A stretch of 64,000 nt of DNA, taken from NCBI RefSeq assembly GCF_036416795.1, contig NZ_CP143867.1, positions 3,898,001 to 3,962,000 on the forward strand. The letters are read 5' to 3'. Each line of letters starts with the position of its first letter. Position 1 is the stretch's first letter. This document shows, one piece after another, positions 26,618-36,900 of this stretch. Made by a program: the position numbers and the translations under genes. Below the pieces are notes generated by a model. That model had not been told where the DNA came from. It did no database searches and was given only the letters and a program-made list of their open reading frames with translations. This stretch comes from Bacteroides sp. MSB163 (lineage in GTDB: Bacteria; Bacteroidota; Bacteroidia; Bacteroidales; Bacteroidaceae).

Positions 26618-27541
26618 ATGACGGAACAATTCATAGGAAAGAAAAAGTTAAGCCTATCCTTATTAATCAAGATTGTAAAGGATACCGGACAAGGGTTTAT
26701 TGATGATAGTGTCACTAGATTAAGCGGATCGTTAGCTTATGCGACACTATTTTCAATTATCCCCTTTCTTTCTCTTTTAGTTACTATTGGGGTAGCTTTG
26801 CATATGGATTTGGCTAATCAGTTGTATATTCAGTTGGAACCGATAGTGGGAGCGGAGGTAATTGGGGCACTTCGCTTAATTATAGAAAATGCAGAAAGAA
26901 CGGACTCTTCCGCATCTGCAGCTATTGTTAGCCTGGGAATTTCTATATTTGGTGCTACTACCATTTTTGCAGAAATACAAAGTTCCTTAAATTCGATTTG
27001 GGGAATAAAGGCCGTGCCAAAGAAGAGTTGGCTGAAATATATTCAGAATCGGTTACTTTCATTCTCGATAATTTTAGTATTTGCTTTCGTGCTTCTGATA
27101 ACATTTAGTATAACCAATATTATTGGAGACTTGAGCAATAAGTTTATGGCCAGCTATCCGGAAGTGGCAGGGTTTATTGTGAAAGTTGTGGGACAAGTAT
27201 TAAACATAGGTGTTACAGTTATTATTTTTGTATTGATTTTTAAGGTTCTGCCTGATGCAAAAATAAAAAGTAAGGATGTTTTTATTGGAGCTGTAGTGAC
27301 AACGCTATTATTGTTGGTAGGGCAATGGGGAATATCCTTTTACATCGGAATTGCGAATGTAGGAACTATCTATGGTGCAGCGGCATTCATGGTTGTTTTT
27401 ATTACATGGATTTATTATTCTGCCATTATTGTCTACGCAGGTGCAGAGTTCACTAAAGCATGGGCTAATGAAATGGGAAGCAAAATTTTCCCGGATGAAT
27501 ATGCGGTAGCAACGAAAATGGTTGAAGTACGTGAGCCTTGA
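26618..27541 (+). CDS. YihY/BrkB-family inner-membrane protein
   Basis: 307 residues with six membrane segments, first at about 40-65 (YATLFSIIPFLSLLVTIGVA). The family signature GSLAYATLFSIIPFLSLL and the late segment TIYGAAAFMVVFITWIYYSA are clear. Long called ribonuclease BN by mistake; it is a membrane protein of unknown, possibly transport, role. Start is ATG 26618, overlapping the region of the amylase stop. Confidence 0.92.
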   Translation: MTEQFIGKKKLSLSLLIKIVKDTGQGFIDDSVTRLSGSLAYATLFSIIPFLSLLVTIGVALHMDLANQLYIQLEPIVGAEVIGALRLIIENAERTDSSASAAIVSLGISIFGATTIFAEIQSSLNSIWGIKAVPKKSWLKYIQNRLLSFSIILVFAFVLLITFSITNIIGDLSNKFMASYPEVAGFIVKVVGQVLNIGVTVIIFVLIFKVLPDAKIKSKDVFIGAVVTTLLLLVGQWGISFYIGIANVGTIYGAAAFMVVFITWIYYSAIIVYAGAEFTKAWANEMGSKIFPDEYAVATKMVEVREP

Positions 27542-27703
27542 CAAGTGGAGGCCCTTGTTTTGCATTCCGGTCAATAATAGTAATATTAGTACTGGGGGAT
27601 ATCATAAACGACTTAAAGAATATCATGTCATACAAAGTATACCCCCGTAAAAGTAATCATCTAAATAATACCATAGTTAAGAATTTCTTTTTGGGTTAAA
27701 AGG

Positions 27704-27736
27704 AAAAGAGCCCAATGTAATATCGGACTCTTTCTT
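27704..27736. terminator. Imperfect bidirectional terminator
   Basis: AAAGAGCCCAAT pairs with ATCGGACTCTTT with two mismatches between convergent genes (YihY and the barrel protein); A-rich on the left, T-rich on the right. Confidence 0.5.
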
Positions 27737-27779
27737 AAATAAGTAAACAATTTACTGTCAAACTTTTCGGGGTAGTTCA

Positions 27780-28295
27780 TTAGAATCTGTACCCATATCC
27801 CAGCATGATAGCTACATTGTCATCCTTGGCAAACATAAACCTAGCCTCGGCATTCAGATAACTACGTTCGGAGATAGGTAGTGTAATACCCCCTCCCAGA
27901 TTAAAGGCGAATTTGGTGGAGTTGCTTCGGTCTATTTCTATTTCTTTACCGTCTACTTCCATACTCTTTTTCCCATAGAAATTATTTTGCATGCCGATGC
28001 CTGCAAGAGGGTATACGGAAAATCCCTGACCGTCTTTCTTGAAATTGAATACATAATGGAAATTCACGCTCACATCCAATCCGGTAATCTTGTCTTTAGG
28101 AAAATAGAAAGTTACATCCGGAGCAATCCGGAGATTATTCGCTATCGCGTAACGTCCTTGTACTCCCAAACCGAACCTCTCATAGTTCGTTTGATAACCG
28201 ATGTTGCCCATCAAAGAGCCTTCACCTTTAACTGTTTGGGCATTTATGCCCACAGATGCCAATGCAATCATGGCCAGCAAGAATAATTTTTTCAT
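27780..28295 (-). CDS. Small outer-membrane beta-barrel protein
   Basis: 171 residues. Signal peptide KKLFLLAMIALASVGINAQ, then an eight-strand-type barrel (SLMGNIGYQTNYERFGLGVQ, VNFHYVFNFKK, LNAEARFMFA) ending in the aromatic C-terminus MLGYGYRF that BAM substrates usually have. It belongs to the OmpW/OprG-like or porin-family small barrels of Bacteroidota. Function unknown; alone in its transcription unit. Confidence 0.85.
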   Translation of the reverse strand: MKKLFLLAMIALASVGINAQTVKGEGSLMGNIGYQTNYERFGLGVQGRYAIANNLRIAPDVTFYFPKDKITGLDVSVNFHYVFNFKKDGQGFSVYPLAGIGMQNNFYGKKSMEVDGKEIEIDRSNSTKFAFNLGGGITLPISERSYLNAEARFMFAKDDNVAIMLGYGYRF

Positions 28296-28668
28296 AATTA
28301 AGGCATTTAGTTAATAAAATATTTATTTAAAAGAAGAATGATCTCCTTTTAATGGAAATAACAAACGTTTGCTTACATTTGTTTGCTATATATTGTTACA
28401 TATACAAAGATTTTTGATGTTAAGATACGAGCGCTTTTCTCAATTTTTTATAAAGCAAAAAATGATGTTAATTCCGTTTTTATGCCTCGAACCATTTTTT
28501 TTAATGCTGTGTTTTTAGTATATGGCAGGGATTAAAGTTGGTTACATTTGAATTGCCAGTTTGTAGAGAAAGGAGCAAGTGGTATATTACATTGTCGTAA
28601 CTGACTGAACCTGCATTGTTACGAAAGGATAAAATATCAGGATTGTTTCATTATTAAAATCTACAGCC
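28296..28668. other. Intergenic region, no gene seen
   Basis: 373 bases. Upstream of the barrel gene there is a palindrome CAAACGTTTG (about 28351-28360) and a nearby repeat of the half-site (TTTGTTTGC), a possible operator. The rest is AT-rich and shows no coding pattern. Confidence 0.5.
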
Positions 28669-28761
28669 ATGAAAAGTCTAAGTTTTGATTTGCGGATCAG
28701 GCTAATAGCCAGTTCTGTCATCGGGGCAATCGTTTATTTCTTTTCAAGTTCCCGCAGGTAG
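28669..28761 (+). CDS. Putative 30-residue membrane microprotein
   Basis: ATG 28669 to TAG 28759-28761: MKSLSFDLRIRLIASSVI is followed by GAIVYFFSSSRR. A basic N-terminus and one hydrophobic helix are typical of small membrane proteins. It precedes the YtxH-like gene by 216 bases on the same strand. Supported only by composition and context. Confidence 0.4.
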   Translation: MKSLSFDLRIRLIASSVIGAIVYFFSSSRR

Positions 28762-28977
28762 GTAAAGTGATAATAAAATAAAGGATCGCAGGATATGCCT
28801 TTATATTGGAAATAAGCGGATGATATATCTATCTATATATTTACATGTAAATTTCAGAACTGAGTGTGTTACTTTAAAAAATAGTTTATGTATTTTTTAT
28901 GGTACATTATTATCGGGACTTATAACAGAAAGAAAATTGAACTTTAATTATTTTAATCGTTTAAAACCAACTTAATT

Positions 28978-29328
28978 ATGGAAAATAGAAATTCTAGTTT
29001 ATGGATCGGCCTGGGAATAGGTACGGTCATCGGTACTCTGGCTTATCGTTTCTCACGTACTTCAAAAGCCAAGAAATTGAAGGAAAAAGTATTTAACGCT
29101 TTTCATAAGATAACCGGTCAGACGGAAGACCTGTTAGATGAAGCTAAGGAAAAAGTGGCGGATACCGGAAAAGTTGTAGTGGATAAGGCAGTCGATAAAG
29201 TTCAAGATGGCGCTGATGCTGTAAAGGACGCATTGAAAGGTGCGAAGAAAGATGTCAAACAAGGAGCTGAAAAGGCCAAGACAGAAATAAAGGAAGGGTA
29301 TGAAGATGTAAAAAAAAGAAGCAAGTGA
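28978..29328 (+). CDS. YtxH-like stress protein with LEA-like tail
   Basis: 116 residues. The N-terminal segment WIGLGIGTVIGTLAYRFSR is nearly that of the protein at 21314, and the tail is a long Lys/Asp/Ala helix (AVDKVQDGADAVKDALKGAK) like that of the lipoprotein at 19268. The C-terminus gives way directly to a PLDc_N-like gene, the same gene combination as in the minus-strand cluster. Likely membrane-tethered, stress-related by family. Confidence 0.75.
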   Translation: MENRNSSLWIGLGIGTVIGTLAYRFSRTSKAKKLKEKVFNAFHKITGQTEDLLDEAKEKVADTGKVVVDKAVDKVQDGADAVKDALKGAKKDVKQGAEKAKTEIKEGYEDVKKRSK

Positions 29329-29391
29329 AAACTTAATTGATTTTTTTATATATCATTCTGTTAGTAGTAATATCTTATATAAAGAAGAATT

Positions 29392-29598
29392 ATGATTGGA
29401 TTTGTAATATGGATTATAGGATTGGTCTTAACTATCAAAGCTGCTCTAGAGATATGGCGTATTCATGCGCCGGCGGAAAGAAGGTTAATAGCCATTATCC
29501 TGGTAGTTTTGACCAGTTGGGTAGGATTGTTGTTCTATTACTTTTATGGTAAGCCTCGTATGGCACAGTGGCTGGGGACCGGTCTTGAAAGGTATTGA
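29392..29598 (+). CDS. Small two-helix membrane protein (PLDc_N-like)
   Basis: 68 residues; helices at about 2-20 and 30-52, with ERRLIAIILVVLTSWVGLL as the core. Clear paralog of the protein at 19018-19209. It follows the YtxH-like gene by 63 bases and is probably in the same transcript. Confidence 0.72.
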   Translation: MIGFVIWIIGLVLTIKAALEIWRIHAPAERRLIAIILVVLTSWVGLLFYYFYGKPRMAQWLGTGLERY

Positions 29599-29847
29599 TG
29601 GTCACATAGCTGTTTATGCTGAATAGATAGGAATATCCCAAAATAAAAATGTGTTGGTTGATAGAAGTGACCGATTTATTTTTGTTTTGGGATGTTTGTA
29701 TAGGAGTATACAAAGGTAATGTCAAAAGTATATGAGACTTGTCATTATGATAATATTTTAGGCACGGATTACGCGGGGTAAATTAAAACCGTGAAATCCG
29801 TACCTAAAAGAATGCACAGAGAGAGAGGTCTTTTCTTCTTGTCTGTC

Positions 29848-31071
29848 TTACCAATATTTTTCGATTCTATCATAGCCGAAAACGTGACTACGTTCATCTT
29901 TAATATCTTGCAGCTTATGACAAATTATTTGCGCTCCGATCATGCTGAAAGTGATTCCGTTTCCGCCATATCCCAGATCGAAAAATATTCGTTCCTTGCC
30001 GGGCCAATTGCCGATGAAAGGTAGCCCGTCTTTGGTGCTACTGAAGGTACCGCACCATGCCATTTCTGTTTTGAAAGGGATATCGGGGAATAGTTTTCTG
30101 ATTTTTCTCTCCAAGATACGGATTTTCTTTCTGAGTAGTGAGTCACGGTGTTCTGGATCGCTGAACTTTTCATCCTCACCACCTACAATAATACGGTTTC
30201 CGTCGGTGGTACGGATATAAAGATATGGATCGGCTGTTTCCCAGATCAGGCAATGTTCCGGCCAGAGATATTCGGGGGCTACCGGATGTGATATGAGTGC
30301 ATAAGTAGAAGTCAAATCCATAATTTTTTTGGGAAGGAATTGTCCGGCCTCAAATCCGGTGGCTACGATTACATATCCGCACTTAATTTTATTTCCTTTG
30401 TCTGTTATCATGATACAGCCATCAGATGTTTCAGTGCACTTCTTTATGTTGGTATGGGTAAAGACCTTCAGACCGTTCTCCTTCATATGATAGGTGAGCA
30501 GTCCGGTTGCAGCTCTGTAGGCATCCATCTGTGCGGATGTTTCATTCACCAGGGCATTGCCGGGCACTTTCACCTTATATCGTTTTCTGATTTCTTGTTT
30601 CTTGAGCAGATTGACCGGCAATTCATGCTTTTGCCGTATTTCGTATTCTTGTTCCAGAAGTTTGTTGTCTGCCGAGCAGCTGGCATAAAAGACGCTGGAC
30701 AATTGCTCAAATCCGGCATCGACATCTGTTTCCTTTAGTACTTTCTTTATATCAGAAATGGATTGCAGGCATGCATGATAGGCGGTTGCTGCATTTTCTT
30801 CGCTGATGATTTTTGCCATCCGGCAGAGGGGTACGTCTATTTCATATTGTAGTAAAGCGGTACTTGCAGCAGAGCTTCCGGTTGCGATGCTGCGTTTGTC
30901 AATCACGCAACATTCTATTCCGGCACGACACAATTCGTGTGCCATCAAAGCGCCTGTTATACCCGAACCTACGATGACGATATCTGTTGACAGATCATCC
31001 TCCAAAGGGTGGAAATAGTCCAATAGGGAATTTCTGACGATCCAATAGGGTAAACCTGAATGTAAGTCCAT
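29848..31071 (-). CDS. FAD-dependent oxidoreductase (DAO family)
   Basis: 407 residues. Dinucleotide-binding motif TDIVIVGSGITGALMAHEL (GxGxxG) near residue 32, a GSSAASTALLQYEID segment usual for glycine/D-amino acid oxidase-like proteins (OrdL/PuuB), and a C-terminal FAD contact DLGYGGNGITFSMIGAQI. It probably oxidises an amine or amino acid, substrate unknown. No Rieske domain is attached. Cytoplasmic. Single gene, with a long perfect hairpin upstream of it. Confidence 0.85.
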   Translation of the reverse strand: MDLHSGLPYWIVRNSLLDYFHPLEDDLSTDIVIVGSGITGALMAHELCRAGIECCVIDKRSIATGSSAASTALLQYEIDVPLCRMAKIISEENAATAYHACLQSISDIKKVLKETDVDAGFEQLSSVFYASCSADNKLLEQEYEIRQKHELPVNLLKKQEIRKRYKVKVPGNALVNETSAQMDAYRAATGLLTYHMKENGLKVFTHTNIKKCTETSDGCIMITDKGNKIKCGYVIVATGFEAGQFLPKKIMDLTSTYALISHPVAPEYLWPEHCLIWETADPYLYIRTTDGNRIIVGGEDEKFSDPEHRDSLLRKKIRILERKIRKLFPDIPFKTEMAWCGTFSSTKDGLPFIGNWPGKERIFFDLGYGGNGITFSMIGAQIICHKLQDIKDERSHVFGYDRIEKYW

Positions 31072-31088
31072 AATATATTTTGTTAATT

Positions 31089-31134
31089 CCCCCTTACTTT
31101 CTTCCTGTTGAGAAACAGGAAGAAAGTAAGGGGG
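31089..31134. terminator. Perfect 21-bp hairpin between ompA-like and oxidoreductase genes
   Basis: CCCCCTTACTTTCTTCCTGTT (31089-31109, given here only by its first 20 plus one base) pairs exactly with 31114-31134 around a GAGA loop. It follows the 3' end of the OmpA-family gene on the minus strand. No T-run follows on either strand, so it may stabilise or end the transcript. Confidence 0.5.
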
Positions 31135-31191
31135 GAGTGAGAAATGGGAAAGCCGTTTTATTGAAATTTGCTTTCCGTTTACGGTAGTAGA

Positions 31192-32334
31192 TTATTTGCC
31201 TTCTTCGATAGTACAAATGCTGACACGGTTCCAGTCCGGTTCGGAGAACATATCACCGATTCCTTGTCCTTCGGCGGTAATGCGGGTGTCGTTAATCTTG
31301 TATTTTTTTACAAGTATAGACTTCACAGCTTGGGCACGTGCTTTTGCCAGTTTCTCATTGAAAGCGAGGTTACCTTCGGGAGAGGCATATCCTTTGATGA
31401 CGACTTTAGCTTCGGGATGTTTTTTCATGTAAATGGCTACACGTTCCACATTAGGCAGTTGGGAAGCATCAACCACAGACTTTCCTTGTCTGAAGGTGAT
31501 GATGGATTCTGGAATGCGGTTGGTTTTTACCACGGTTTCTATGTTGGCAGCTTGGGTTCTGCAATCTGCCAGTTCCTTTTGTAAGTTGTTGGCCTGTTGT
31601 ACGGCATTGCTCAGTTGCATGTCCTTGTCGCTCAGTTGTGATCGCAGGCGGTTGACTGCATCATTTAGCTCGCCTACTTCTACTGGGTCGTAAGGCTTCA
31701 CTGTTGTGAAATGATGTGAGCCGTTGCTGCATATGAAATGGTAGGTCAGTCCGGCAGTCAGTTCAAAAGTGGCATTGTTGGCGTTGAAACGGCTTTTAGT
31801 TTTGCTGAAGTCTCCTTGCATATCATATACGATAGCTGGTTTGATACCGAATGTCCATGCTTTTTCCTCACCTAGGTTGAAGTTCAAGTTCAGACCAAGG
31901 CGTGTAGACCAGGAATTTGTATCACCGGGGCCATTCTGATAGTAATGTAGCCAGCCGATACCTGTCAGAGTCTCGATTTCAAAAACGCGTGGTTCGCCCA
32001 TATAACCTCCAAAGAGATTCATCAGGTTGACTTTACCGAGTAAGCTCACTTCGGAAGCATCAAATGCAGTTTTGCTGGCTGAGGTATTTACATATCCCAT
32101 ACCTTGAATACCTAGACCGAATATAGGAGTAAGTTGTTTTCCGATTCCGAATCCGAAGGCCGGTCGGGCATTTTTTAAGAAGGAGCTGTGAGTCAAAGGG
32201 GTTACAGCACCAGCTTTCAGTTCAATAGACCAGTTATCACCAGGGCGTGTGCCTTCAAGGGCCGTACGGTCATTTTGCGCATGCATGGTAAGAATACTCA
32301 TGCTTAGTGCTAAAACAAAGATAGATTTTTTCAT
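31192..32334 (-). CDS. OmpA-family outer-membrane protein
   Basis: 380 residues from ATG 32334-32332; the longer frame adds 14 residues before the signal peptide and is unlikely. Signal KKSIFVLALSMSILTMHAQ, then an N-terminal eight-strand barrel (about 30-215), a coiled-coil linker (VGELNDAVNRLRSQLSDKDM, about 225-265) and a C-terminal OmpA peptidoglycan-binding domain with VVIKGYASPEGN and KARAQAVKSILV. It anchors the outer membrane to the cell wall. The barrel-coiled coil-OmpA order is common in abundant Bacteroides Omps. Confidence 0.92.
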   Translation of the reverse strand: MKKSIFVLALSMSILTMHAQNDRTALEGTRPGDNWSIELKAGAVTPLTHSSFLKNARPAFGFGIGKQLTPIFGLGIQGMGYVNTSASKTAFDASEVSLLGKVNLMNLFGGYMGEPRVFEIETLTGIGWLHYYQNGPGDTNSWSTRLGLNLNFNLGEEKAWTFGIKPAIVYDMQGDFSKTKSRFNANNATFELTAGLTYHFICSNGSHHFTTVKPYDPVEVGELNDAVNRLRSQLSDKDMQLSNAVQQANNLQKELADCRTQAANIETVVKTNRIPESIITFRQGKSVVDASQLPNVERVAIYMKKHPEAKVVIKGYASPEGNLAFNEKLAKARAQAVKSILVKKYKINDTRITAEGQGIGDMFSEPDWNRVSICTIEEGK

Positions 32335-32735
32335 AATTAAATAAATTAATAGTAATACAATAAATATGTCACACACGTTGTACTGTCTGTTGTGTAGTTA
32401 TGACTGTGCATAATCTAATGAATTACTTTGTCATAACCTTTGTTTAAAAAACAGCCCGTTAAAAAGGATGGTTCGAAAAATAGAAATGGATTTAACATCT
32501 ATTTAAGAAGTCGGAGGGTGTCAGAAGCCTGTATTGGCAGTGAAAGTACATCATAGATATATAAGGTGCAAATTCTTGGATTTATATATAACGGCATCAA
32601 ATATAACTTTATATATACATGCGTTTTTTAACACAAATATCTGTTGAAATGACAAATATTCATCAAACAAATATTCTTTCAATGCTGTTTTTTATAGAGA
32701 TACAAATCATAGTATTAATTAAAAACCTGACAATT
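32335..32735. other. Divergent intergenic region, no gene seen
   Basis: 401 bases between the ompA-like gene and the YrzE-like gene. Holds both promoters. The frame of the right-hand gene is open to 32619, but the extra residues are not conserved-looking. Nothing else is recognised. Confidence 0.5.
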
Positions 32736-33770
32736 ATGAAAAAATTAAGTTTCGCAGGACTGAAGGGTAGAGTGTCCTGGGGCAGTGTTTTCGGCGGTGT
32801 CATGACTGTATTGGCAATATCCGTGTTACTGTCTATTTTAAATTCAAGTATTGGTTTGTTTATGTTTGATCCATTATCAGATCACCCGGTTGCGGGCATC
32901 GGCACTGCTGTTGGAATCGGATCCGCTATCATTCTGGTTGCCGGCATGGCTGCAGGAGGCTTTGTGGCCGGGAAACTGGCCGGTATGGACGGAATGATAC
33001 ACGGATTTCTGGTCTGGGCGACCACACTGATTGTGGCTGTGGTACTGGGAATCTTTCTGGCTGTCGGTGCGGCAAAAATGACGGTGAATACTCTTGGAGC
33101 GGTCTCGTCCGTTACGGGCAGCGTTTTGTCTGGAACAGGTGATACCGTTGGAAACGGAGTTGCAGCATTATCAGAAGACGCAAAGGAACTGTTCGGAGAA
33201 ATCGATTTTAATGCAACCCTGAAAGAAGGGAATATACCGCAGAATATCCGTACCGCACTTCTAAAAAGCGACGTGAAGGAACTTCAGCCGGATTACCTGC
33301 AGAAGCAACTGGCGGAAGTGAAGGATGACCTGGAAGCGTCCGTAAAAAAAATAGTACGTTCCCCACAACAAGCGGATGAGAGCATTGACAGTTTCCTTGA
33401 CCGATTGAAACAACGTACAGAAAATATCAGCAAAAATATAGACCGGAATGATTTGGCTAAAGCTATAGCAAACAACACCAATATGTCAAAAGCGGAAGCA
33501 AATAAAACTATTGACCAATATATGAACCTGCTGGAAAATGCACGTATGGAAGCCGGCAAACTGATAGACAAACTGGAGGTGACCCTGAAGAAAGCCGCAC
33601 AGGAATGGAAAGAAATCAAGCATGAGGCACTCGTGGCTGCCGATAAGGCAACGGATGCCGCAGCGAGGTCCGCACTGATTTCGTTCCTTGCAATTCTCTC
33701 CGGAGCGGTATTGTGCTGTATTGCAGGCGCCTACGGTAGCAGGAAGACCCAAGAAAGGGTGGATATCTGA
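32736..33770 (+). CDS. YrzE/TIGR04086-like membrane protein with helical domain
   Basis: 344 residues from ATG 32736. Gly-rich membrane helices occupy the first 135 residues (GRVSWGSVFGGVMTVLAIS, GIGSAIILVAGMAAGGFVAG, WATTLIVAVVLGIFLAVG); a long charged helical region (about 165-310) with a possible coiled coil follows, then a last membrane helix (LISFLAILSGAVLCCIAGAY). The N-terminal half resembles the YrzE family of unknown function. Probably an envelope stress protein by neighbourhood; function unknown. Confidence 0.7.
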   Translation: MKKLSFAGLKGRVSWGSVFGGVMTVLAISVLLSILNSSIGLFMFDPLSDHPVAGIGTAVGIGSAIILVAGMAAGGFVAGKLAGMDGMIHGFLVWATTLIVAVVLGIFLAVGAAKMTVNTLGAVSSVTGSVLSGTGDTVGNGVAALSEDAKELFGEIDFNATLKEGNIPQNIRTALLKSDVKELQPDYLQKQLAEVKDDLEASVKKIVRSPQQADESIDSFLDRLKQRTENISKNIDRNDLAKAIANNTNMSKAEANKTIDQYMNLLENARMEAGKLIDKLEVTLKKAAQEWKEIKHEALVAADKATDAAARSALISFLAILSGAVLCCIAGAYGSRKTQERVDI

Positions 33771-33886
33771 CAGTATTTCATTAAATCAAGTAAGAAGTTC
33801 GGTCCCCCAAACAGTATGACAGGTTGATGTCATTTTTAAGCATGTTATATCTTTTCCGAAATCGGGCCAACTGATATCCGCATTAT

Positions 33887-33918
33887 AAAAGGCAATGACT
33901 AACTTGCATTGCCTTTTT
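33887..33918 (+). terminator. Rho-independent terminator
   Basis: AAAAGGCAATG pairs with CATTGCCTTTTT around a nine-base loop, after the YrzE-like gene and before the hybrid sensor. Confidence 0.85.
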
Positions 33919-33979
33919 AAATTTAAACTATTTTTATTATTTTGCGGGTAACATTTAACTTAGCATACTTTTACTACAA

Positions 33980-36900
33980 ATGACATACTTTCAGATTTTA
34001 AAGAGGGTGCTTTTTCTGTTCCCTTTACTAATAGCCACTTTTACTACCTGCAAGGGTCAAATTTATAAATACCTGGGCATAGAGGACGGACTAAGTAACC
34101 GGAGAATTTTCCGCATCCAGAAAGGCGGGCACGGTTACATGTGGTTCCTTACCCAGGAAGGGATAGACCGTTATGACGGAAGCAAGATTAAACATTATGC
34201 CGTCTTTGACGGAAGTATGGAGGTGGCGCCGCAAATCAACCTGAACTGGCTATATACCGACAGCAGGCACAGGCTGTGGGTTGTGGGTAGAAAAGGACGC
34301 ATATTCCGGTACGACACCGCCCGTGACCGTTTTGTTATGACCTACAAGCTTAACGGCCTGCAGGATGACGTAACATCAGGCACCGTCAATTGTACCTATA
34401 TGGACAGTAATGACCGTATCTGGCTCTGCCATGGTGACAGTATTATACGCTATGATACCCGCGCAGGCACTACGGACAGAATAGACTCCCCTGCCTCGAA
34501 CGATATTACTGCAATCACGCAGACCGACAGTACAAACTTTTTTATAGGGACATCAAACGGGTTACTGCAAACCATAGAAAAGGAAGGTGTCCTAGAAACT
34601 GTGGTCGGAACATATACTGACAGTATCTGTATACCGGTAAGTGAGCTTTATTTCCACCAAGATTCAAAGAAACTGTTCATAGGAACCTTCAAGGAAGGAA
34701 TTATAGCATACGGAATGAACACGACTTCAACCATCATCGCGGACGGTCCGCTACAGAACGTGGCAATCAAACGAATCACCCCCTTTGGAAAGCGGCAACT
34801 GCTGGTAGCCACGGGAGGCAGGGGAGTATACAAGATTGACGTTGATTCTCTCTCCGCCCGGCCTTATATAACCGCCGACTACAGCAATTATAACGGTATG
34901 AACGGGAACAACATCAATGATATTTATGTGGATGGAGACGGACGGATATGGATGGCCAATTATCCTATCGGGATTACAATACGCAACGACCGTTACAGAA
35001 GTTACAAATGGCTCAAGCATTCACCGGGCAACAACAGTTCGCTGGCCAATAACCAGGTCCATGATGTAGTCCGGGACGGCGAGGGTGACCTGTGGTTCGC
35101 CACCAGCAACGGGATCAGCCTGCTTCACAGCGCAACCGGTCAGTGGACTTCCTTCCTTAGCAGTTCCGAGCACTTGAAAGGCGATGACAACAATATCTTC
35201 CTGAGCCTCTGTGAGGTATTACCCGGCATTATCTGGGCAGGTGGGTATACATCAGGTATATACAGGATTGACAAGAAGAAAGGCATGGTGGAGTACATCT
35301 CACCTTCCTCCCTGGCGGGAATAAGCCCTGACCAATATATCAGTGACATAATAAAGGACTCCGGAGGGGATATATGGTCAGGCGGATACTGTAATCTCAA
35401 ACGCATCAACCCTGAAACCGGTGACATACGACTCTACCCGGGACTGGGGTCCATTACCGCCATACTGGAAAAGGACGCGGAACACATCTGGGTAGGTACA
35501 ACTATGGGATTATACCTGCTGGACAAGCTCCGGGGAGATTACCGTCGCATAGATTTCCCGGTCGAGACAGTCCATGTCAGTACTTTGTACCAAGCTGCGG
35601 ACAGCACACTATATGTGGGGACCAGAGGAGCGGGACTGCTTGTATATGACGGTGCAAACGATAAATTTATACACCAGTACCACATGGAAAACTGTGCCCT
35701 TGTCTCTGATAACATTTATATTGTCATTCCAAGACCGGATGGCAGCTTGCTGCTCGGTACGGAAAACAGCATAGTTACTTTCCTGTATGAAGACCGGACT
35801 TTCCAAAACTGGACGGCGGAACAAGGATTGATGAGCGTATGCTTCAATGCCGGCGCTGCAACCCAGTATGGGGACAGTCTTGTGTTCGGAAGCAATGATG
35901 GCATCGTCATATTCCCGGTTGACTTGCAGATTCCCGTTCCACAGTTCTCACAGATGCTCCTGAGGGATTTTACCGTTTCTTCACGTCCGGTCTATCCTGG
36001 TGAGGAAGGGTCGCCGTTAAAAAAGGACATTGCCGGTAATTACAGACTTGAACTGGCTTATGACCAGAGCAGCTTCTCCCTGGAAGCAATATCCATTAAC
36101 TATGATTATCCTTCAAACATTCTGTACTCATGGAAATTGGAAGGCGCCTATAACGGCTGGAGCCACCCGTTGCAGGACGGGCAGATACAGGTCACCGGTC
36201 TTTCCCCAGGCAAGTACATCCTGCGTATCTGTGCCATATCCAACGAAGAAAAATACAAAGTTTATGAGGAGAAAAGTATTGAAGTGGTTGTCGCCCGTCC
36301 ACCATGGGCGAGCGCATGGGCCATAGCGGGATATGCACTTCTTGCCATATCAGCCGTTACAATAGCAGTCAGGATCGTCATGTTGCGCAGACAAAAAAGG
36401 CTATCGGAGGAAAAGACACGCTTCTTCATAAATACCGCCCATGATATCCGTACCCCCCTCACTCTGATAAAAGCTCCTTTGGAAGAAGTGGTGGAAAGGC
36501 AGCAGGTAAAAGAGGAAGGGACGGATAACGTGGGAGTGGCCTTGAGAAGCGTGAATAACCTCCTGCAATTGGTTACCGACCTGATCAATTTCGAAAGGGC
36601 GGACGTTTACACCTCACAATTAAGTGTTGGCGAATATGAGCTGCACAGCTACTTGGAAAGTACTTGCGAAACTTTCCGGACATATGCGTCACAGAAAAAC
36701 GTCAACCTCTCATGTGAAAGTAAGTTCCCTTTTATGAATGTCTGGTTTGACAGGGACAAAATGGATTCCATATTGAAGAATCTATTGTCAAATGCCTTGA
36801 AATATACCCCCCGAAATGGTAATGTCCATGTTTGTGCCTACACTGAACAGAATACATGGAGCATAGAGGTAAGTGATACGGGGATTGGAATTCCCGCCGG

